Source: Staphylotrichum longicolle (taxonomy: Eukaryota; Ascomycota; Sordariomycetes; Sordariales; Chaetomiaceae). From it: a stretch of 64,000 nucleotides of DNA. The DNA lies in contig JAHCVI010000001.1 of assembly GCA_019096155.1 (NCBI GenBank), forward strand, positions 186,001-250,000, in the 5' to 3' direction. Below the pieces are notes generated by a model. The model was not told the origin of the DNA, searched no databases, and worked only from the letters and a program-made list of their open reading frames with translations. The position numbers were made by a program, and so were the translations under genes. Positions 21,221 through 31,810 of the stretch are shown here, one piece after another (within the stretch, counting starts at the first letter, position 1; the number at the start of each line of letters is the position of its first letter).

Positions 21221-23245
21221 ATGACGCCCGAAGCCGAGAAAGTCGACGTCCTCATCTGCGGCAGCGGGTCCGCGGGCCTCTGTGCCGCCGTCTGGCTGGC
21301 CCGTTTCGGCGTCAGCTACAAGATGTTTGAGCGCCGCGACGGCCCGCTCAAGATTGGCCAGGCCGACGGCGTGCAGACGCGGACGGTCGAGATCTTTGAC
21401 AGCTTTGGCATCGCCGAGGACCTGCTCAAGGAGTCGTACCATGTGCTCGAGGTTGCGTTCTGGTCCGAGGCGCAAGGAGACGGGGCCAAGGGATCAAGAG
21501 GACAAAGTATGCGGCGACAAGAGACGGAAATCAGCCACCAGCCGCACGTCATTCTCAACCAGGCGCGGTTGAACGCCATGATGATGGGCCAGTTGGGGCC
21601 CGCCCCGCCGGTCGAGTACGAGTGCGAGGTCAAGGGCGTCCAAGTCGATGAAGAAGCCGCGAAGGATCCGGCAGCGTATCCCGTGACGGTGACCACGGTG
21701 AAGGACGGCAAGGAGAAGGTGTACCAGGCCAAGTACGCATTGGTAGGTCTCACCCCCTTTGTTTTCTGCGGGTACCTCTCTTGAATCTCGCTCACCTTTT
21801 GGCAGGGTTGCGACGGCGCGCACAGCGTCATCCGCAAGTCTCTGGGCTACAAGATGGTCGGCGACAGCACCGACGCCGTCTGGGGCGTCATGGACATCTA
21901 CCCGCGGACCAACTTCCCCGACATCCGCAAGAAGTGCGTCATCAACTCGGCGGCCGGCAGCATCCTCATCGTCCCGCGCGAGGGCGACGCCATGGTCCGC
22001 TTCTACACGGAGCTCCCCGCGGGCACAAAGGTCAGCGAGGTCACCCTCGAGCGGCTGCAGAACCACGCCAAGAAGGTCTTCGCGCCGTACAGCATGGACT
22101 TTGCCGAGACGTTTTGGTGGTCTGCCTACGCCATCGGCCAGCGCAGGGCCGACTTCTTCCACCGCCACCACCGCGTGTTCCTGACGGGCGACGCCTGCCA
22201 CACGCACTCGCCCAAGGCTGGCCAGGGCATGAACGTCAGCCTGCAGGACGGCCACAACATTGGCTGGAAGCTGGGCATGATCCTCACGGGGCTGGCGCGC
22301 CCGGAGCTGCTCGAGACGTACGTGCTCGAGCGGGAGCGCACGGCGACGGAGCTGATCGAGTTCGACCGCTCCTTCACCAAGATCTTCAACTCCAAGTACC
22401 TCGAGGAGAACCGCATCACCCCGCAGCAGGTCGCCGCCCAGTTCGTCAAGGCCGGGCGGTACACGGCGGGCCACGCGGTGCAGTACGACGCGTCGCCCGT
22501 GACGGTGCTCGGCGAGCACGACAAGGACATCGCCGCCAAGGTCACGGTCGGCATGTGCTTCCCCAGCGCGCAGGTCGTCCGGTTCTGCGACGCCAAGGCC
22601 ATGCAGTTGGTCAAGGGCTTGCCCGCGGACGGGCAGTGGTATGTCGTCGTGTTTGCGGGAGACGTGGCGCAGCCCGAGGCCGCGGCGAGGTTGGACAAGG
22701 TCGGTTGTCCTCGACACCTGGTAGTATGCGAGTAAAACTGACGGCAATCACAGGTGGCCCAATCCCTCGAGCAAACTGCTCAACGATTCACTCCCGCAGG
22801 GGCGTACCCAGATAGCGTGATCGACCGCGTCCTGGTGATCGCGTCGGACAGGAAGAAGGTCGAGCAGGAGGAGATTCCAGAGTTCTTTACCCCTGTGACG
22901 GGCAAGCGGGCGATGAGATGTGAGTCATCCCTGTGCTGTGTTTGAGGCGCCCCCGAGTTATGCTAACAGAGACGAACAGCGCTCACCAAGGTCTTTGCTG
23001 ACGACGAGAGCTACAACTCGGGCCATGGGCATGCGTACGAGGCGTTTGGGATCGATCCCCAAAGAGGCGCGCTGGTCGTGGTGCGGCCGGATCACTGTAA
23101 GTTGAGCGGACCCCTGATGGTCATATGATGTTGGGAGCGAGTGCTGAGTTTTGGTTTAGACGTGGCCAAGGTCGCAGCCCTGGAGGATGTCGATTCGATC
23201 GGGCAGTTCTTTGAAGGTTTCCTCATTCCCGCGGGCCAGAGCTGA
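21221..23245 (+). CDS. FAD-dependent phenol 2-monooxygenase
   Basis: Five exons (introns 21743-21805, 22700-22753, 22920-22979, 23097-23159) give about 594 residues, near the size of fungal phenol hydroxylases (600-660). It should hydroxylate phenols to catechols with NADPH and O2. The Rossmann motif DVLICGSGSAGLCAAVWLARFG lies at the N-terminus; GCDGAHSVIRKSLG is the DG motif; HHRVFLTGDACHTHSPKAGQGMNVSLQDGHNIGWKL is the GD motif that contacts the FAD ribose and positions the flavin. ETFWWSAYAIGQRRADFF precedes it as in PheA/TfdB enzymes. The thioredoxin-like dimerisation domain covers the last 170 residues and ends GQFFEGFLIPAGQS. All introns keep frame and have CTRAC-like branch points. No signal peptide; cytosolic or peroxisome-free. 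The enzyme may serve degradation of aromatic compounds; no catechol dioxygenase gene is visible in the window. Confidence 0.9.
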
Positions 23246-24136
23246 AGTAGCCGAGTGCGCAGTTCGCCATGAACTGTATTGGTGAAGGATGAGAAGAACA
23301 TGTGAGGGCTCTTGTTAGCCTCACCGCAGTATCACGCTCGTCGAGATACTTGCGGCACCCCACGACGGGCGTTAGGAAAGTCCGTTTTAGTTTAACGGCT
23401 CCTCGCTTGGGGAGATATTGTTCAACACAGCACAAGAACAGTCTTCTTGCTACCTACTGACTAGGTGCATCATGTGGAGGGAGCTGGAGTCTGGTTGCTT
23501 TGCGTTTTAGTTGCATACACCATGGCCTGTTTCCTCAAATTATCAAATCTACATCAGCCACCCCGTTCCACGTTCCTCCGGTTCTTTTCTGTGTCAAAGT
23601 GCGCGCCGTGTCTTTTCGGTGACTGCATCTTGGGCGGTGCATGATTGGTTGTAGGCGATGAATGACCAAGCAATCCTCAGCTGCAAGTTGAGCACAAGGC
23701 TCCGGCAAATAGGGGCTCCGACTCGGCGTGGAGGCATACATGCCCAGACTGAGCCAACACCTGCATGTTGGAGGCAGCCAGTCATGATTGACTTGTATGC
23801 CTCCGTGAGAGGCAGATTCGGCAAGTCTGTTTTGCTCAGTCACAGGGGCAGCCTCATTGGGCCCTGGCACCGCCTCACTGGCTGTGCTGGCGACCAGGAC
23901 GGCCAACCGCATTAATCGAGGCAAACGGGGCCGCGGGTCGCATCTTGGCTGCGCGTTTGCATTGTAAAGGCTGGCTCATGTCTGGGGGCCTCAACTGGAT
24001 GGACGCCTTAGACTATGGTTCGCTTTTGCGTATCTTATGTATATCTCTTCCAGGCCGAGATCTCTTCTTCAACAGACAACGCCAAATCGTTCACAAAGGT
24101 CTCATTCCTTTCACGACATCTGCCCGGTGCATCAGA
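23246..24136. other. Intergenic spacer
   Basis: About 890 bases between two plus-strand genes. Small open frames on both strands lack motifs. Nothing else seen. Confidence 0.45.
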
Positions 24137-25742
24137 ATGCTCCTCCGAAACAATCAAGGAGTGGCCCTGCGTCCCTTCCACCTCAACAGCCAGCCCAACC
24201 ACGGCCGTGTCTACCGGAAGCCTGACAACCGCTGGCCTAGTTGGGGACCACAGCCTGAGCAGCTTGCGGGCATGACTCCATGCGTACACGGTCCAAAATG
24301 CAAATACCTGTCCACGAGCACCTGTCGTTCCTATCATACCGAGGAAGAAGTAGCGCAAAGCGAGCGCAAATGGAAGGAGAGAGTCACCGAAATGATGCAT
24401 GGCCTCGGCTATCTCGAGAGCTTGGGAACGGCTGTTGAGCGCCAGAGACTGGGTAGCGACTTGAACTTTATCGGCATCGCAGACGATCGGGAACTCGCCA
24501 GCTTCAACAAAACCGGCGACGGGGAGATTGCTGTTCCTGGTTGGTCGCCCCCCTACCCACTCCTTTGCCCTCTCGGTCACTGACTTGGAGTTTGATTACC
24601 TTACAATAGGCCACCCTCCGCGCTTCACTCCCCCGACGCAACCTCTCAAAGTCCCGAATGACACAAACAATAAGACGTCTGTTTTCAAGTCTTTTTGCTA
24701 CAAACATCATTTCGATCCGCTGCTCCAGTCCGTGACCATCATGCAACCAGATTTCGACATCCTCGACTCGGTCGACGTGGTCAGCAACGCGGGCAACCTG
24801 CGGAAGCTGTTTGATCTCCTCAGCAATGACATACGGATGGCAGTTCGATTCGACATTGAGATGAAGGGAAGCACGCTGCTGCTTTCTCGATGGAACCAGG
24901 ATCCGCAGCTACATCGCAGCTTCGGCTGCGGTCCCGGCTTCGAGAGAGAAACTTGCCAGTACACCCCTGACGACGACCCCATCCTGCAGCGCAGCATAAG
25001 TCACCACCGCGTGGTGTCATACCGCTTTGGCGGGCTGCAGTGCGTGGTCCAGTCCGAGGTCGACGGATACTGCTGTGGCTGCGACGTTCACCCGGACGAG
25101 TCCGACCTCCGAGCATCCTCTCCCGCGAGTCCGGCCACCGCGGCGGCAGCGCACAAGAAGAGACGGTCCGATCCCCTCCCGTCACCCTCTATCCGGAAGC
25201 TCACGGGTCTGACCCGCCCCCGTTCTCACCGACCCTCCCGCTCAGCCGACTACACGCTCCTCGACCGCGACGACCCAGGCGACAGCCCAGCCTTCACACC
25301 TCCCCAACCCCCAACCACCACACCGACCCTCCGCATCCACCACACAGGGAAACGCATCCCCGCCTCCTGCCTGGTCGAAATCAAAACCCACAACTCGCGC
25401 TCAAAGGCCAAGTTCAGCACGCACCAAGCGCAGATGTACTTTTCCCGGCGGTCCCAGCTCTTCTCCGCGTCGCACGAGAACAGGGTGTTCAGACCCGGTC
25501 CGGGCCTGTTGGTGAGGGACGTGACGCAGGAGTTGGCGGTCTGGGAGCGGGTACAGCAGGGGAGGCTGCAGCAGCTGGCTGCGCTGTTGAGGTTGGTCAG
25601 GGAGAAGGTTGCGTGGTGGTGCGAGACAAAAGGGGTGGAGAGGTTTAGTCTGGTTTGTGAGTGCGATGGAAAGAAGGGGATGGCGGGGGGGGTGGAGTTG
25701 TGTAAGAGGGAGGCAGGGGAGGAAGGGTTGTTGCCGCGTTGA
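24137..25742 (+). CDS. Fungal protein of unknown function (often mislabelled geranylgeranyl pyrophosphate synthetase)
   Basis: Two exons (intron 24540-24609, phase 1) give about 511 residues. The family is recognised by its ordered signatures: IADDRELASFNKT, a proline-rich PGHPPRFTPPTQPLKVP, a segment MQPDFDILDSVDVVSNAGNLRKLFDL, FDIEMKGSTLLLSRW, HRVVSYRFGGLQCVVQSEVDGYC, ASCLVEIKTHNSRSKAKFSTHQAQMYFSRR and a helical C-terminus with VREKVAWWCE. Relatives in databases are often called geranylgeranyl pyrophosphate synthetase, but no DDxxD prenyl-diphosphate motif is present here, so that name is not supported. The IKTHN strand with upstream acidic residues looks nuclease-fold-like (PD-(D/E)XK), which is inference only. 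An extra N-terminal segment has several Cys and His (TPCVHGPKCKYLSTSTCRSYH) and could bind zinc. A disordered Ser/Pro stretch lies in the middle. The start is the ATG at 24137; upstream residues have no family similarity. Confidence 0.7.
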
Positions 25743-25994
25743 TAATTCTGGATATGACACGGGAAGGGGTCAGTGCCGGGAGAAGATGGGGAGGAGGCTA
25801 GGCAACGAGGTTGACAATATGCAAAGATTGGAAAGGTCTATTATGACGGAAGTGATGAAATCTAGTAGCCGTAACCATGCCCCAAGTAACCAAACCCCGA
25901 AACAAAACGCCTTGAAAATGACTACTGCGCTGCCTTCCCAACCTCAAGTCCCTCCCCATGACCCATCCCACCAACCCAATCCCCAAACAACCCC

Positions 25995-26765
25995 CTAATA
26001 AGTAATGACCGCCGCCTTCCCAACCCACTTCTCGCCTCCCTGCAGACAATTTTCAAACACCCACTTCCCGACATCCTCGCGGCTGATGGTATACCCAATC
26101 GGCACCCCGCCGCCCTCCGCGTCGACCCGCCCCGTCACGGGATCCTCCATCCCCTCCCTGACCAACCCCTCCGTCTCCGGGCCGCTCGTGTAGAAGCTGC
26201 CCCGGATCAGCGTCCACTCCGTCTCCCCGCCGCTCCCGACCACCAGCCGCTCCATGGCCTTCTTGTCCCTGTGCGCCGTGTGCAGCGCCACCCGGTACAG
26301 CGGCACCATCGCCAGCGGGATGTCCCGCCCGAAGTCGGAGATGCCCGTCGAGCTGACGGCCACGAGGCGCGGTTTGAAACCTCCGGCGGCAGCACCCTTC
26401 TCGCGGCGGCAGGTGCGCAGCGCGGCGAGCAGGGCTTCCATGCCGCGCTCGCACACGTGGGGGTCGTCCATGCCGCGCAGGGTCGGGCGGGCGCCGATGG
26501 AGAAGACGACGGCGTCCACGAGGCGAGCCGGGTCGGACGGGTGGACGAGGCAGGTGGCCAGGGTGGCCGCGTCGTGCGCGTTGCCCTGGACCAGGCGCAG
26601 GTTGGATGGGGCCGGGTCGGACGGGAAGTGCGCGGCGAGCTTGGACGGGGTGCGGCAGAGCGCGATGCAGGTGTGGTTCGCGGCGAGGGCGCGGCGGAGC
26701 GCCGAGAGGCCGACGCCGCCTGTGGCGCCGAGGAAGAGGATGGTTTTCGGGGCCGGGGAGGACAT
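25995..26765 (-). CDS. Atypical SDR, NAD(P)-binding NmrA-like protein
   Basis: One exon, 256 residues. A Rossmann fold begins at once: KTILFLGATGGVGLSALRRALAANH has the GxxGxxG dinucleotide-binding turn. NLRLVQGNAHD is the adenine-side strand, VDAVVFSIGARPTL the third strand, and LVAVSSTGISDFGRDIP the strand where a classical SDR would have its catalytic Ser. The later VPLYRVALHTAHRDKKAMERL carries a Tyr but not the usual YxxxK, so this is an atypical (NAD(P)H-binding, NmrA/YwnB-like) member. The C-terminus IGYTISREDVGKWVFENCL is typical for these. It may act as a reductase or as a redox sensor; I cannot tell which. It converges with the gene ending at 25742, 250 bases away. Confidence 0.85.
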   Translation of the reverse strand: MSSPAPKTILFLGATGGVGLSALRRALAANHTCIALCRTPSKLAAHFPSDPAPSNLRLVQGNAHDAATLATCLVHPSDPARLVDAVVFSIGARPTLRGMDDPHVCERGMEALLAALRTCRREKGAAAGGFKPRLVAVSSTGISDFGRDIPLAMVPLYRVALHTAHRDKKAMERLVVGSGGETEWTLIRGSFYTSGPETEGLVREGMEDPVTGRVDAEGGGVPIGYTISREDVGKWVFENCLQGGEKWVGKAAVITY

Positions 26766-29300
26766 GGTGTTTTGTTTAATTTGACGATTGCGGTGTTATT
26801 CAGGGGGTGGTGGGTGTGTGATTTTCGCGGTGTGGTTTTGTCAAATCGGGATGTATCTTTGAGTGTTGTTGGCCGTCAAACAATGGTTGTGATGATAAGT
26901 AGGTTGTTACCAAGTACTCTGCTGTGTAATCAGGTGGTGAATGATGCTGGTTCAGGACTCAGGAGTTCCCCAAGGAAACTCGCCCCCTTTTTATCCTCAT
27001 TTCGAGCAAGAGCACTGCCATCGGCGACATTCCTGGTGACGTGTGCGTCGGAGGAACGTTCAAAGAAGACGTCGTCGACGACGGGACGCCGCCCGAACGC
27101 CACATCTTGGACGGACCGACCCGGACGAGTTGATGGCCGGTGGTATCCCCGATTTCTGCGGAGGCATTCCCACAGCGAGCCGGCGCTTGGCAGAGGGTTC
27201 CTCCGACTGCCCCACTGATGCCCACTGTGGCTTTCTGTGAGGGCGATTATTGGGCGGCAAGGTCGTTCCGGCGCCGACTTGGCAGACGCCAACGATCTGA
27301 CATGGACCAGCATCGATCCGGGGATGACGCCGCTGTCCAGGGTCTCCCTCAGGGGGGGCTAACCCCTAACCCTGAATACGCAACCCAGCCTCTGCCCTTT
27401 GCACTTGAGTTCACGACGAGGCTTCGGAGGAATGGCCGAGTTCAGAATGTGATGCGCCGTGGTGAAAAGAGGGGAAGGCCTTCAAGCGTTAGTAGCCGAG
27501 GTCCCTGGAGGGCTGAGGCAGCCCATTAGTGTGCCACCGTGCCGTCAATGATTTGGGTCCAAGACCGGAGAAGGCTTCGCTGTGTGGCCCAATGCAGTAT
27601 GGTCGGTTACTCCTTTTGCCCACCAGCAGATCCGACCATGCTTTATTGAGCGCTGACTATTAGGCAGGTTGGCGAGATGGTGTGAGCCAGTTCTGGACCC
27701 AACAGCGCCCCAGAATCATCTGATTTGGGAGAGACCAACAGCTACAAGCGCCTGTATTTTTCTTGTTTTCTTGTTTTCTTGTCTGTTTTCCTCCAGTTGC
27801 TGCCTGGGCGGGCGGGCGGCGGCGGGAGTGCCACTGCTCGGCTCCGAAAGGCCGGGTGTGCGCAAGCCTTGCCTGCATATGTATGTGAGATGTGAGACCA
27901 CCAGCGCCAACACGGCTGCAACAGGTTGCTTTCGGGTCATGTACCATCTCGTCAGCCGGGCGATGTGGTCATGGGGCAAAGCAAAAGGGTGTCGTGGAAC
28001 ATGAGATATCGGGCTGCGGCCAATGCACAAAGTATCTGACTTGAGCAAGTCGGGATGCCCCGGTCCAACAAAAGGGTGGTCAAAGATAACGAGAGTCAGA
28101 AGATTCAAGATCTGGAAGAGTGCCTGACCAAGGTTTTATGTTCCCGGTGGAGAGCTGAAGCAAGGACGCGCGCGAATGATAGCGTGCAAAGCCGTGTACA
28201 AGTGACTCCAGTTCCCAATGGATCCCTTCTCCATCGGCTGTGGGGTTCCCAAAGTGCGTTATGCACATGAATCACATCATTCTTGCAGTGACGGAGCATC
28301 GAGTAAGCACTGGCAGCAAAGTGCATGTTTGTCCTCCAATGATGCACGTCAACGACGGGACGGATGGAGTGCTGCTGAGGCAGATGGGCGCTTGATGTTG
28401 GTGATGGAGAGTCCCTGCAGATTCCCAGTTGGGATCTCCAGCATCCCCTTTCGTCATGAATCCGGCTAGCGTGGCTGGCGGCTGAAAGCAAATAAGTCCA
28501 GCCCTGTGTCGTGGGGTTGGTTGCATCGGTTGGTGGTGGTTGGTTCAATAAGTCGGGCCGCGTCGTCTTCGGGACGAACCTCGACTCCAACTCTCGGGGT
28601 ACGAAATTGGAACTCCAACTGTACTTCGCCAATTCCGGCAGTGTTACCGCGTACGAAGGGGGGAAATTGGCCAATTTAGCGCCTGATGATGATGCCCTTT
28701 GTGCGCACCACAGCCACAAGTCTCGTCGCGCAATAACGTGGCCCGTTATAAACACCCTTAAGTCCGAGGAAACGCGGTGGTTGTTGGGTGGTTTTGGTTT
28801 CCCTGTACATGCGACGAACTCCAGATCACCCCCATGCCAAGGTCCGCTCTGGACGGCTCATCCTTTCGTTGTGCCGCAGCCATGCAGGCCGCAACCGTGA
28901 CCTTTGCCCGTCTTTGGCTTCCAAAGCCACAGGGACCCCGGGGTCATGGTGATGCCTTCCAACCTACACATACAGTCCTCCTCTCTCCCAACTCTCTTTC
29001 CGACCTCCCAGCTGTTCTTTGCTCTTCCCAACTCCCTTTCTTGCCTTTCGACCCCCTCCACCTTCCAACAATACCCCCCCGATTGTCACCACTCACCCAG
29101 CCGCTATAAGAAAAGCAGCCAGCAAGATGTCGGTCACGGTTCTCGCCCCCCAGCAGCGAGTAAGCCATCCTGCCTCCCTATCTTGGGCATGTACAGGAGC
29201 GCCCGGAATACATCACCTTCCCAGCATCGCAACCACTGCATTGAAAACGCTCAACGCCCCTGACCGGAACAGGGTCAAGCGTTCGCGACAGAACGGCAAC
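26766..29300. other. 2.5 kb divergent spacer, SDR and mannosylphosphoglycerate synthase
   Basis: No gene is supported on either strand. A TTTTCTTG-type pyrimidine repeat lies at about 27757-27795. An in-frame ATG at 29127 upstream of the synthase start is discussed with that gene. Confidence 0.45.
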
Positions 29301-30914
29301 ATGCGTCTGACCCGCCCGTCCAGGAGCCGCAGCTTCGGCCTGCTGCACATCGACGAGGAGGCTCAGGTTCTGGAGCTGGAAACGAGCTACGAGAGCCGGG
29401 CTGGGACACACAGACAGGGCAGCTCAAGCGAGGCGTGCCTCTCCGGGCAAATACTCGACAGGGTCTTGTCAGAGATGGTCATCGTGGTTCCCTGCAAGGA
29501 CGAGCAGCTCGCGGTCATCAGGGCCGTCATATCTGCCATCCCGGCAGCTTGCTTTGTTATTCTAGTCTCAAACTGTCAGCGAGAGGACGGCGACGATGAG
29601 TACGAGCAGCAGGTAGCAATGGTCAAGGCGTTTGGCGGTTATGACCGGCAGATGCTGGCCATCCACCAGAAAGACATGGCAGCAGCCGCGGCGTTCCGTG
29701 CCTCTGGCATGTCCGAGCTGATCGACCCCGCTGACGGGACCATCCGCGACGGCAAGGGGGAGGGCATGCTCCTCGGGATCGCCATGGCGGCGGCCTTTTG
29801 TCCTGAGCGCCACTACATTGGCTTTGTCGATGCAGACAACTTCAACGCCGTGTCCGTCAACGAGTACTGCAAGGCCTTTGCCGCCGGGTTTGCCATGTCC
29901 CCTCGTCCCGAGCAGGAAGACACCATGGTGCGGCTCAGATGGTCGTCCAAGCCCAAGATGCGCGACGGACGCATCGACTTTGTCCCCGAGGGCAGATGTT
30001 CCAAGATTGTCAACTCTTGGCTCGACAGGCTGCTTGCACCAGGGGGCCCACAGCAGCAGCACGAGGAGCATGGGACTCGCAGGGGTCAGCCACACACACA
30101 CCACACCAAGTCGGACAGCCCCTTCGTCACGACCGGCAACGCCGGCGAGCACGCGATGACCATGTCGCTGGCGCTGAAGCTGAGGATGGCGGCTGGTTAC
30201 GCCATCGAACCGTTTCACTTTGTCGATCTTTTGGAACGCGCCCATCTGCGGTCCTCATCGGGGGGGTCCAGCGGCAACAACAATCCCCCTTGGTTGGTTG
30301 TCAACGACGGCGCCAACAAGACAACAACAACACGAACACCATCAACAACATCAACAACAACACACCCCCTCAACAAACCCGTCCGGGTCCTCCAGATCCG
30401 CACCCTCAGTCCCCACTTCCACCGACCATCCGACGACGAGCACATACGGCAGATGTGGGCCACGGGACTGGGCTCCATCTTCCACGGGCTGGCCCCCTAC
30501 CACTCGATGCCGCGCTGCGACGACGACGGCGGCGAGATCTCCCAGCTCCGCCAGCGCATCCACGACTTCGCCGCCACGCACGGCGGCATCGACGACGCGA
30601 CGGGGGAGCTGCCCAGCCCAACATCTACCCGGCCTGAGGACATCGACCTGAAGCGGTTCCGAGCCGTGCTGGCCCCGAGCCTGGGGGCCTCGGGGCCGGT
30701 GGTGGTGGCGTGCCGGCTCGGTGGTCTGCGGGAGCGGACGATCTGTCGTCTCGATGTCGCCTGGCGGCGTTTTACTTTGCGTTTTACTTTGCTTGTCTCC
30801 TTTCTGCGGCCGGGGTGGTTAGACAGTTTGTGGCGTCCTTTGCCACGCATTCATGGACGGGTCTGGTCGCAAGACATCTTTGATGGGGGGGACTCCCTGG
30901 ATAATCTTTGTTAG
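29301..30914 (+). CDS. Mannosyl-3-phosphoglycerate synthase (GT55)
   Basis: The enzyme transfers mannose from GDP-mannose to 3-phosphoglycerate, the first step towards the compatible solute mannosylglycerate. An intronless frame codes for 537 residues. Family motifs appear in order: MRLTRPSRSRSFGLLHIDEE, MVIVVPCKDEQLAVI, FVILVSNCQRED, HQKDMAAAAAF, RDGKGEGMLLGIAMA, YIGFVDADNFNAVSVNEY with the DxD-like metal site, MVRLRWSSKPKM, TTGNAGEHAMTMSLAL, and LSPHFHRPSDDEH with the histidines that hold the divalent metal. Two low-complexity insertions (a Gln/His-rich one before the TGNAGEHAM motif and a Thr/Asn-rich one after LLERAH) make it longer than the archaeal enzyme of about 390-400 residues, and the last 70 residues have no counterpart I recognise. 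I start at 29301 because the family begins there; an in-frame ATG at 29127 would add 58 residues, and a GTAAGC just after it suggests a 5' leader intron instead. No phosphatase partner gene is in the window. Confidence 0.85.
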   Translation: MRLTRPSRSRSFGLLHIDEEAQVLELETSYESRAGTHRQGSSSEACLSGQILDRVLSEMVIVVPCKDEQLAVIRAVISAIPAACFVILVSNCQREDGDDEYEQQVAMVKAFGGYDRQMLAIHQKDMAAAAAFRASGMSELIDPADGTIRDGKGEGMLLGIAMAAAFCPERHYIGFVDADNFNAVSVNEYCKAFAAGFAMSPRPEQEDTMVRLRWSSKPKMRDGRIDFVPEGRCSKIVNSWLDRLLAPGGPQQQHEEHGTRRGQPHTHHTKSDSPFVTTGNAGEHAMTMSLALKLRMAAGYAIEPFHFVDLLERAHLRSSSGGSSGNNNPPWLVVNDGANKTTTTRTPSTTSTTTHPLNKPVRVLQIRTLSPHFHRPSDDEHIRQMWATGLGSIFHGLAPYHSMPRCDDDGGEISQLRQRIHDFAATHGGIDDATGELPSPTSTRPEDIDLKRFRAVLAPSLGASGPVVVACRLGGLRERTICRLDVAWRRFTLRFTLLVSFLRPGWLDSLWRPLPRIHGRVWSQDIFDGGDSLDNLC

Positions 30915-31252
30915 GTAGTAGACACAAACAAGCATTGGTCTTGATCATGAGTTGGACACTCGAGTTCTGTGAATGTTTCAATTTGGACTACAAAAGGAGA
31001 GTAAAGAGAGATTCTTGAGCAGCTGTCGAAAAGCCCAAGTCCTCTATTCAGTCCAAATCTGTCGGTGCTTGCCCACGCATCTCCCTCGACTCAATACCCC
31101 ATCTTTGCGTGTCTCCTCAAAGAGACGCAGGAACCAACCTGCCTCTCTTCCCACCTACTCAACCCCCTTACTCAACCCCCGTACTCAAACCCCCTTACTC
31201 AACTCCCTTACTCAACCCCCTTACTCAAGAGAGGCTGAGAGGGCAAGGGTAT
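30915..31252. other. Short spacer between convergent genes, with tandem repeat
   Basis: Carries a short tandem array (separate entry) and the 3' ends of both neighbours. Confidence 0.55.
31143..31226. repeat. 13- to 14-base tandem array
   Basis: About six imperfect copies of CCCCTTACTCAAC just past the 3' end of the WD-like gene. Confidence 0.8.
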
Positions 31253-31810
31253 TCACGTCCTACACCCCGACGCCCGATCCGACAAACACTGTGCGATACA
31301 CCTCCCATTAATCGACACATCCGTCGCCCGCCCGGAGTTATTCTCGGGCACGCAGCGGTCGAGCGTGGCCTTGGCCGCGCTCCAGAGGTCCGACTCGTGC
31401 ACGGCGCCGACGTCGCTGCCCCAGCTGATGCAGCAGTCTTTCCCGCTGCGGTTGAGGCAGAGCGCGCGCGGCGAGGCGTTGAGCACGGCGCCGCTGGTGC
31501 GGATGCGGTCGACGAGGGCCGTGCAGGTGTTGAAGGCGGGCACGTGCTTGCCGTCGCAGTGGACGGTGTTGCTGCCGCAGCGGCGGGCGAGGTGGGAGTC
31601 GGACGTGGTTGTGGTGTTGGAGGAGGAGGAGGCGGGGTGGGCGCTGTAGATGGTGAGGATGCCGCCGTCGTCGAGGAAGCGGGTGTCGGTGAGGACGAGG
31701 CTGGCGTCGTCGGCGGCCGCGAGGGAGGGGGTGGCGGGGAGCGGGGAGGGCAGGGCCGAGGCGTGGAGAGCGGCCAGGAGGGCCGTGACGGTGATGGTCT
31801 TGAGAAGCAT
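31253..31810 (-). CDS. Secreted Cys-rich protein with fungal WD-like domain
   Basis: One exon, 185 residues. The signal peptide is clear (MLLKTITVTALLAALHASALP). After a Ser/Thr-rich pro-region and the dibasic LARR come the evenly spaced cysteines of the fungal WD-like domain: CGSNTVHCDGKHVPAFNTC, then SPRALCLNRSGKDCCISWG, and finally RCVPENNSGRATDVSINGRCIAQCLSDRASGC. CCISW and QCLSxR are the family's most conserved points. The Cys are expected to pair as disulfides outside the cell. Despite the name there is no WD40 propeller. The function is unknown; some relatives are counted among effector-like secreted proteins. A TATAAG element lies about 100 bases upstream on the minus strand (31912-31907). 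Confidence 0.82.
   Translation of the reverse strand: MLLKTITVTALLAALHASALPSPLPATPSLAAADDASLVLTDTRFLDDGGILTIYSAHPASSSSNTTTTSDSHLARRCGSNTVHCDGKHVPAFNTCTALVDRIRTSGAVLNASPRALCLNRSGKDCCISWGSDVGAVHESDLWSAAKATLDRCVPENNSGRATDVSINGRCIAQCLSDRASGCRT

Noticed and set aside
24137..25742. Annotation as geranylgeranyl pyrophosphate synthetase
   Set aside because: No DDxxD or other prenyl-synthase motif is present; the name seems to be a propagated database error.
29127..29300. Upstream in-frame ATG of the mannosylphosphoglycerate synthase
   Set aside because: The added residues resemble nothing in the family and include a GTAAGC donor; kept only as an alternative start.
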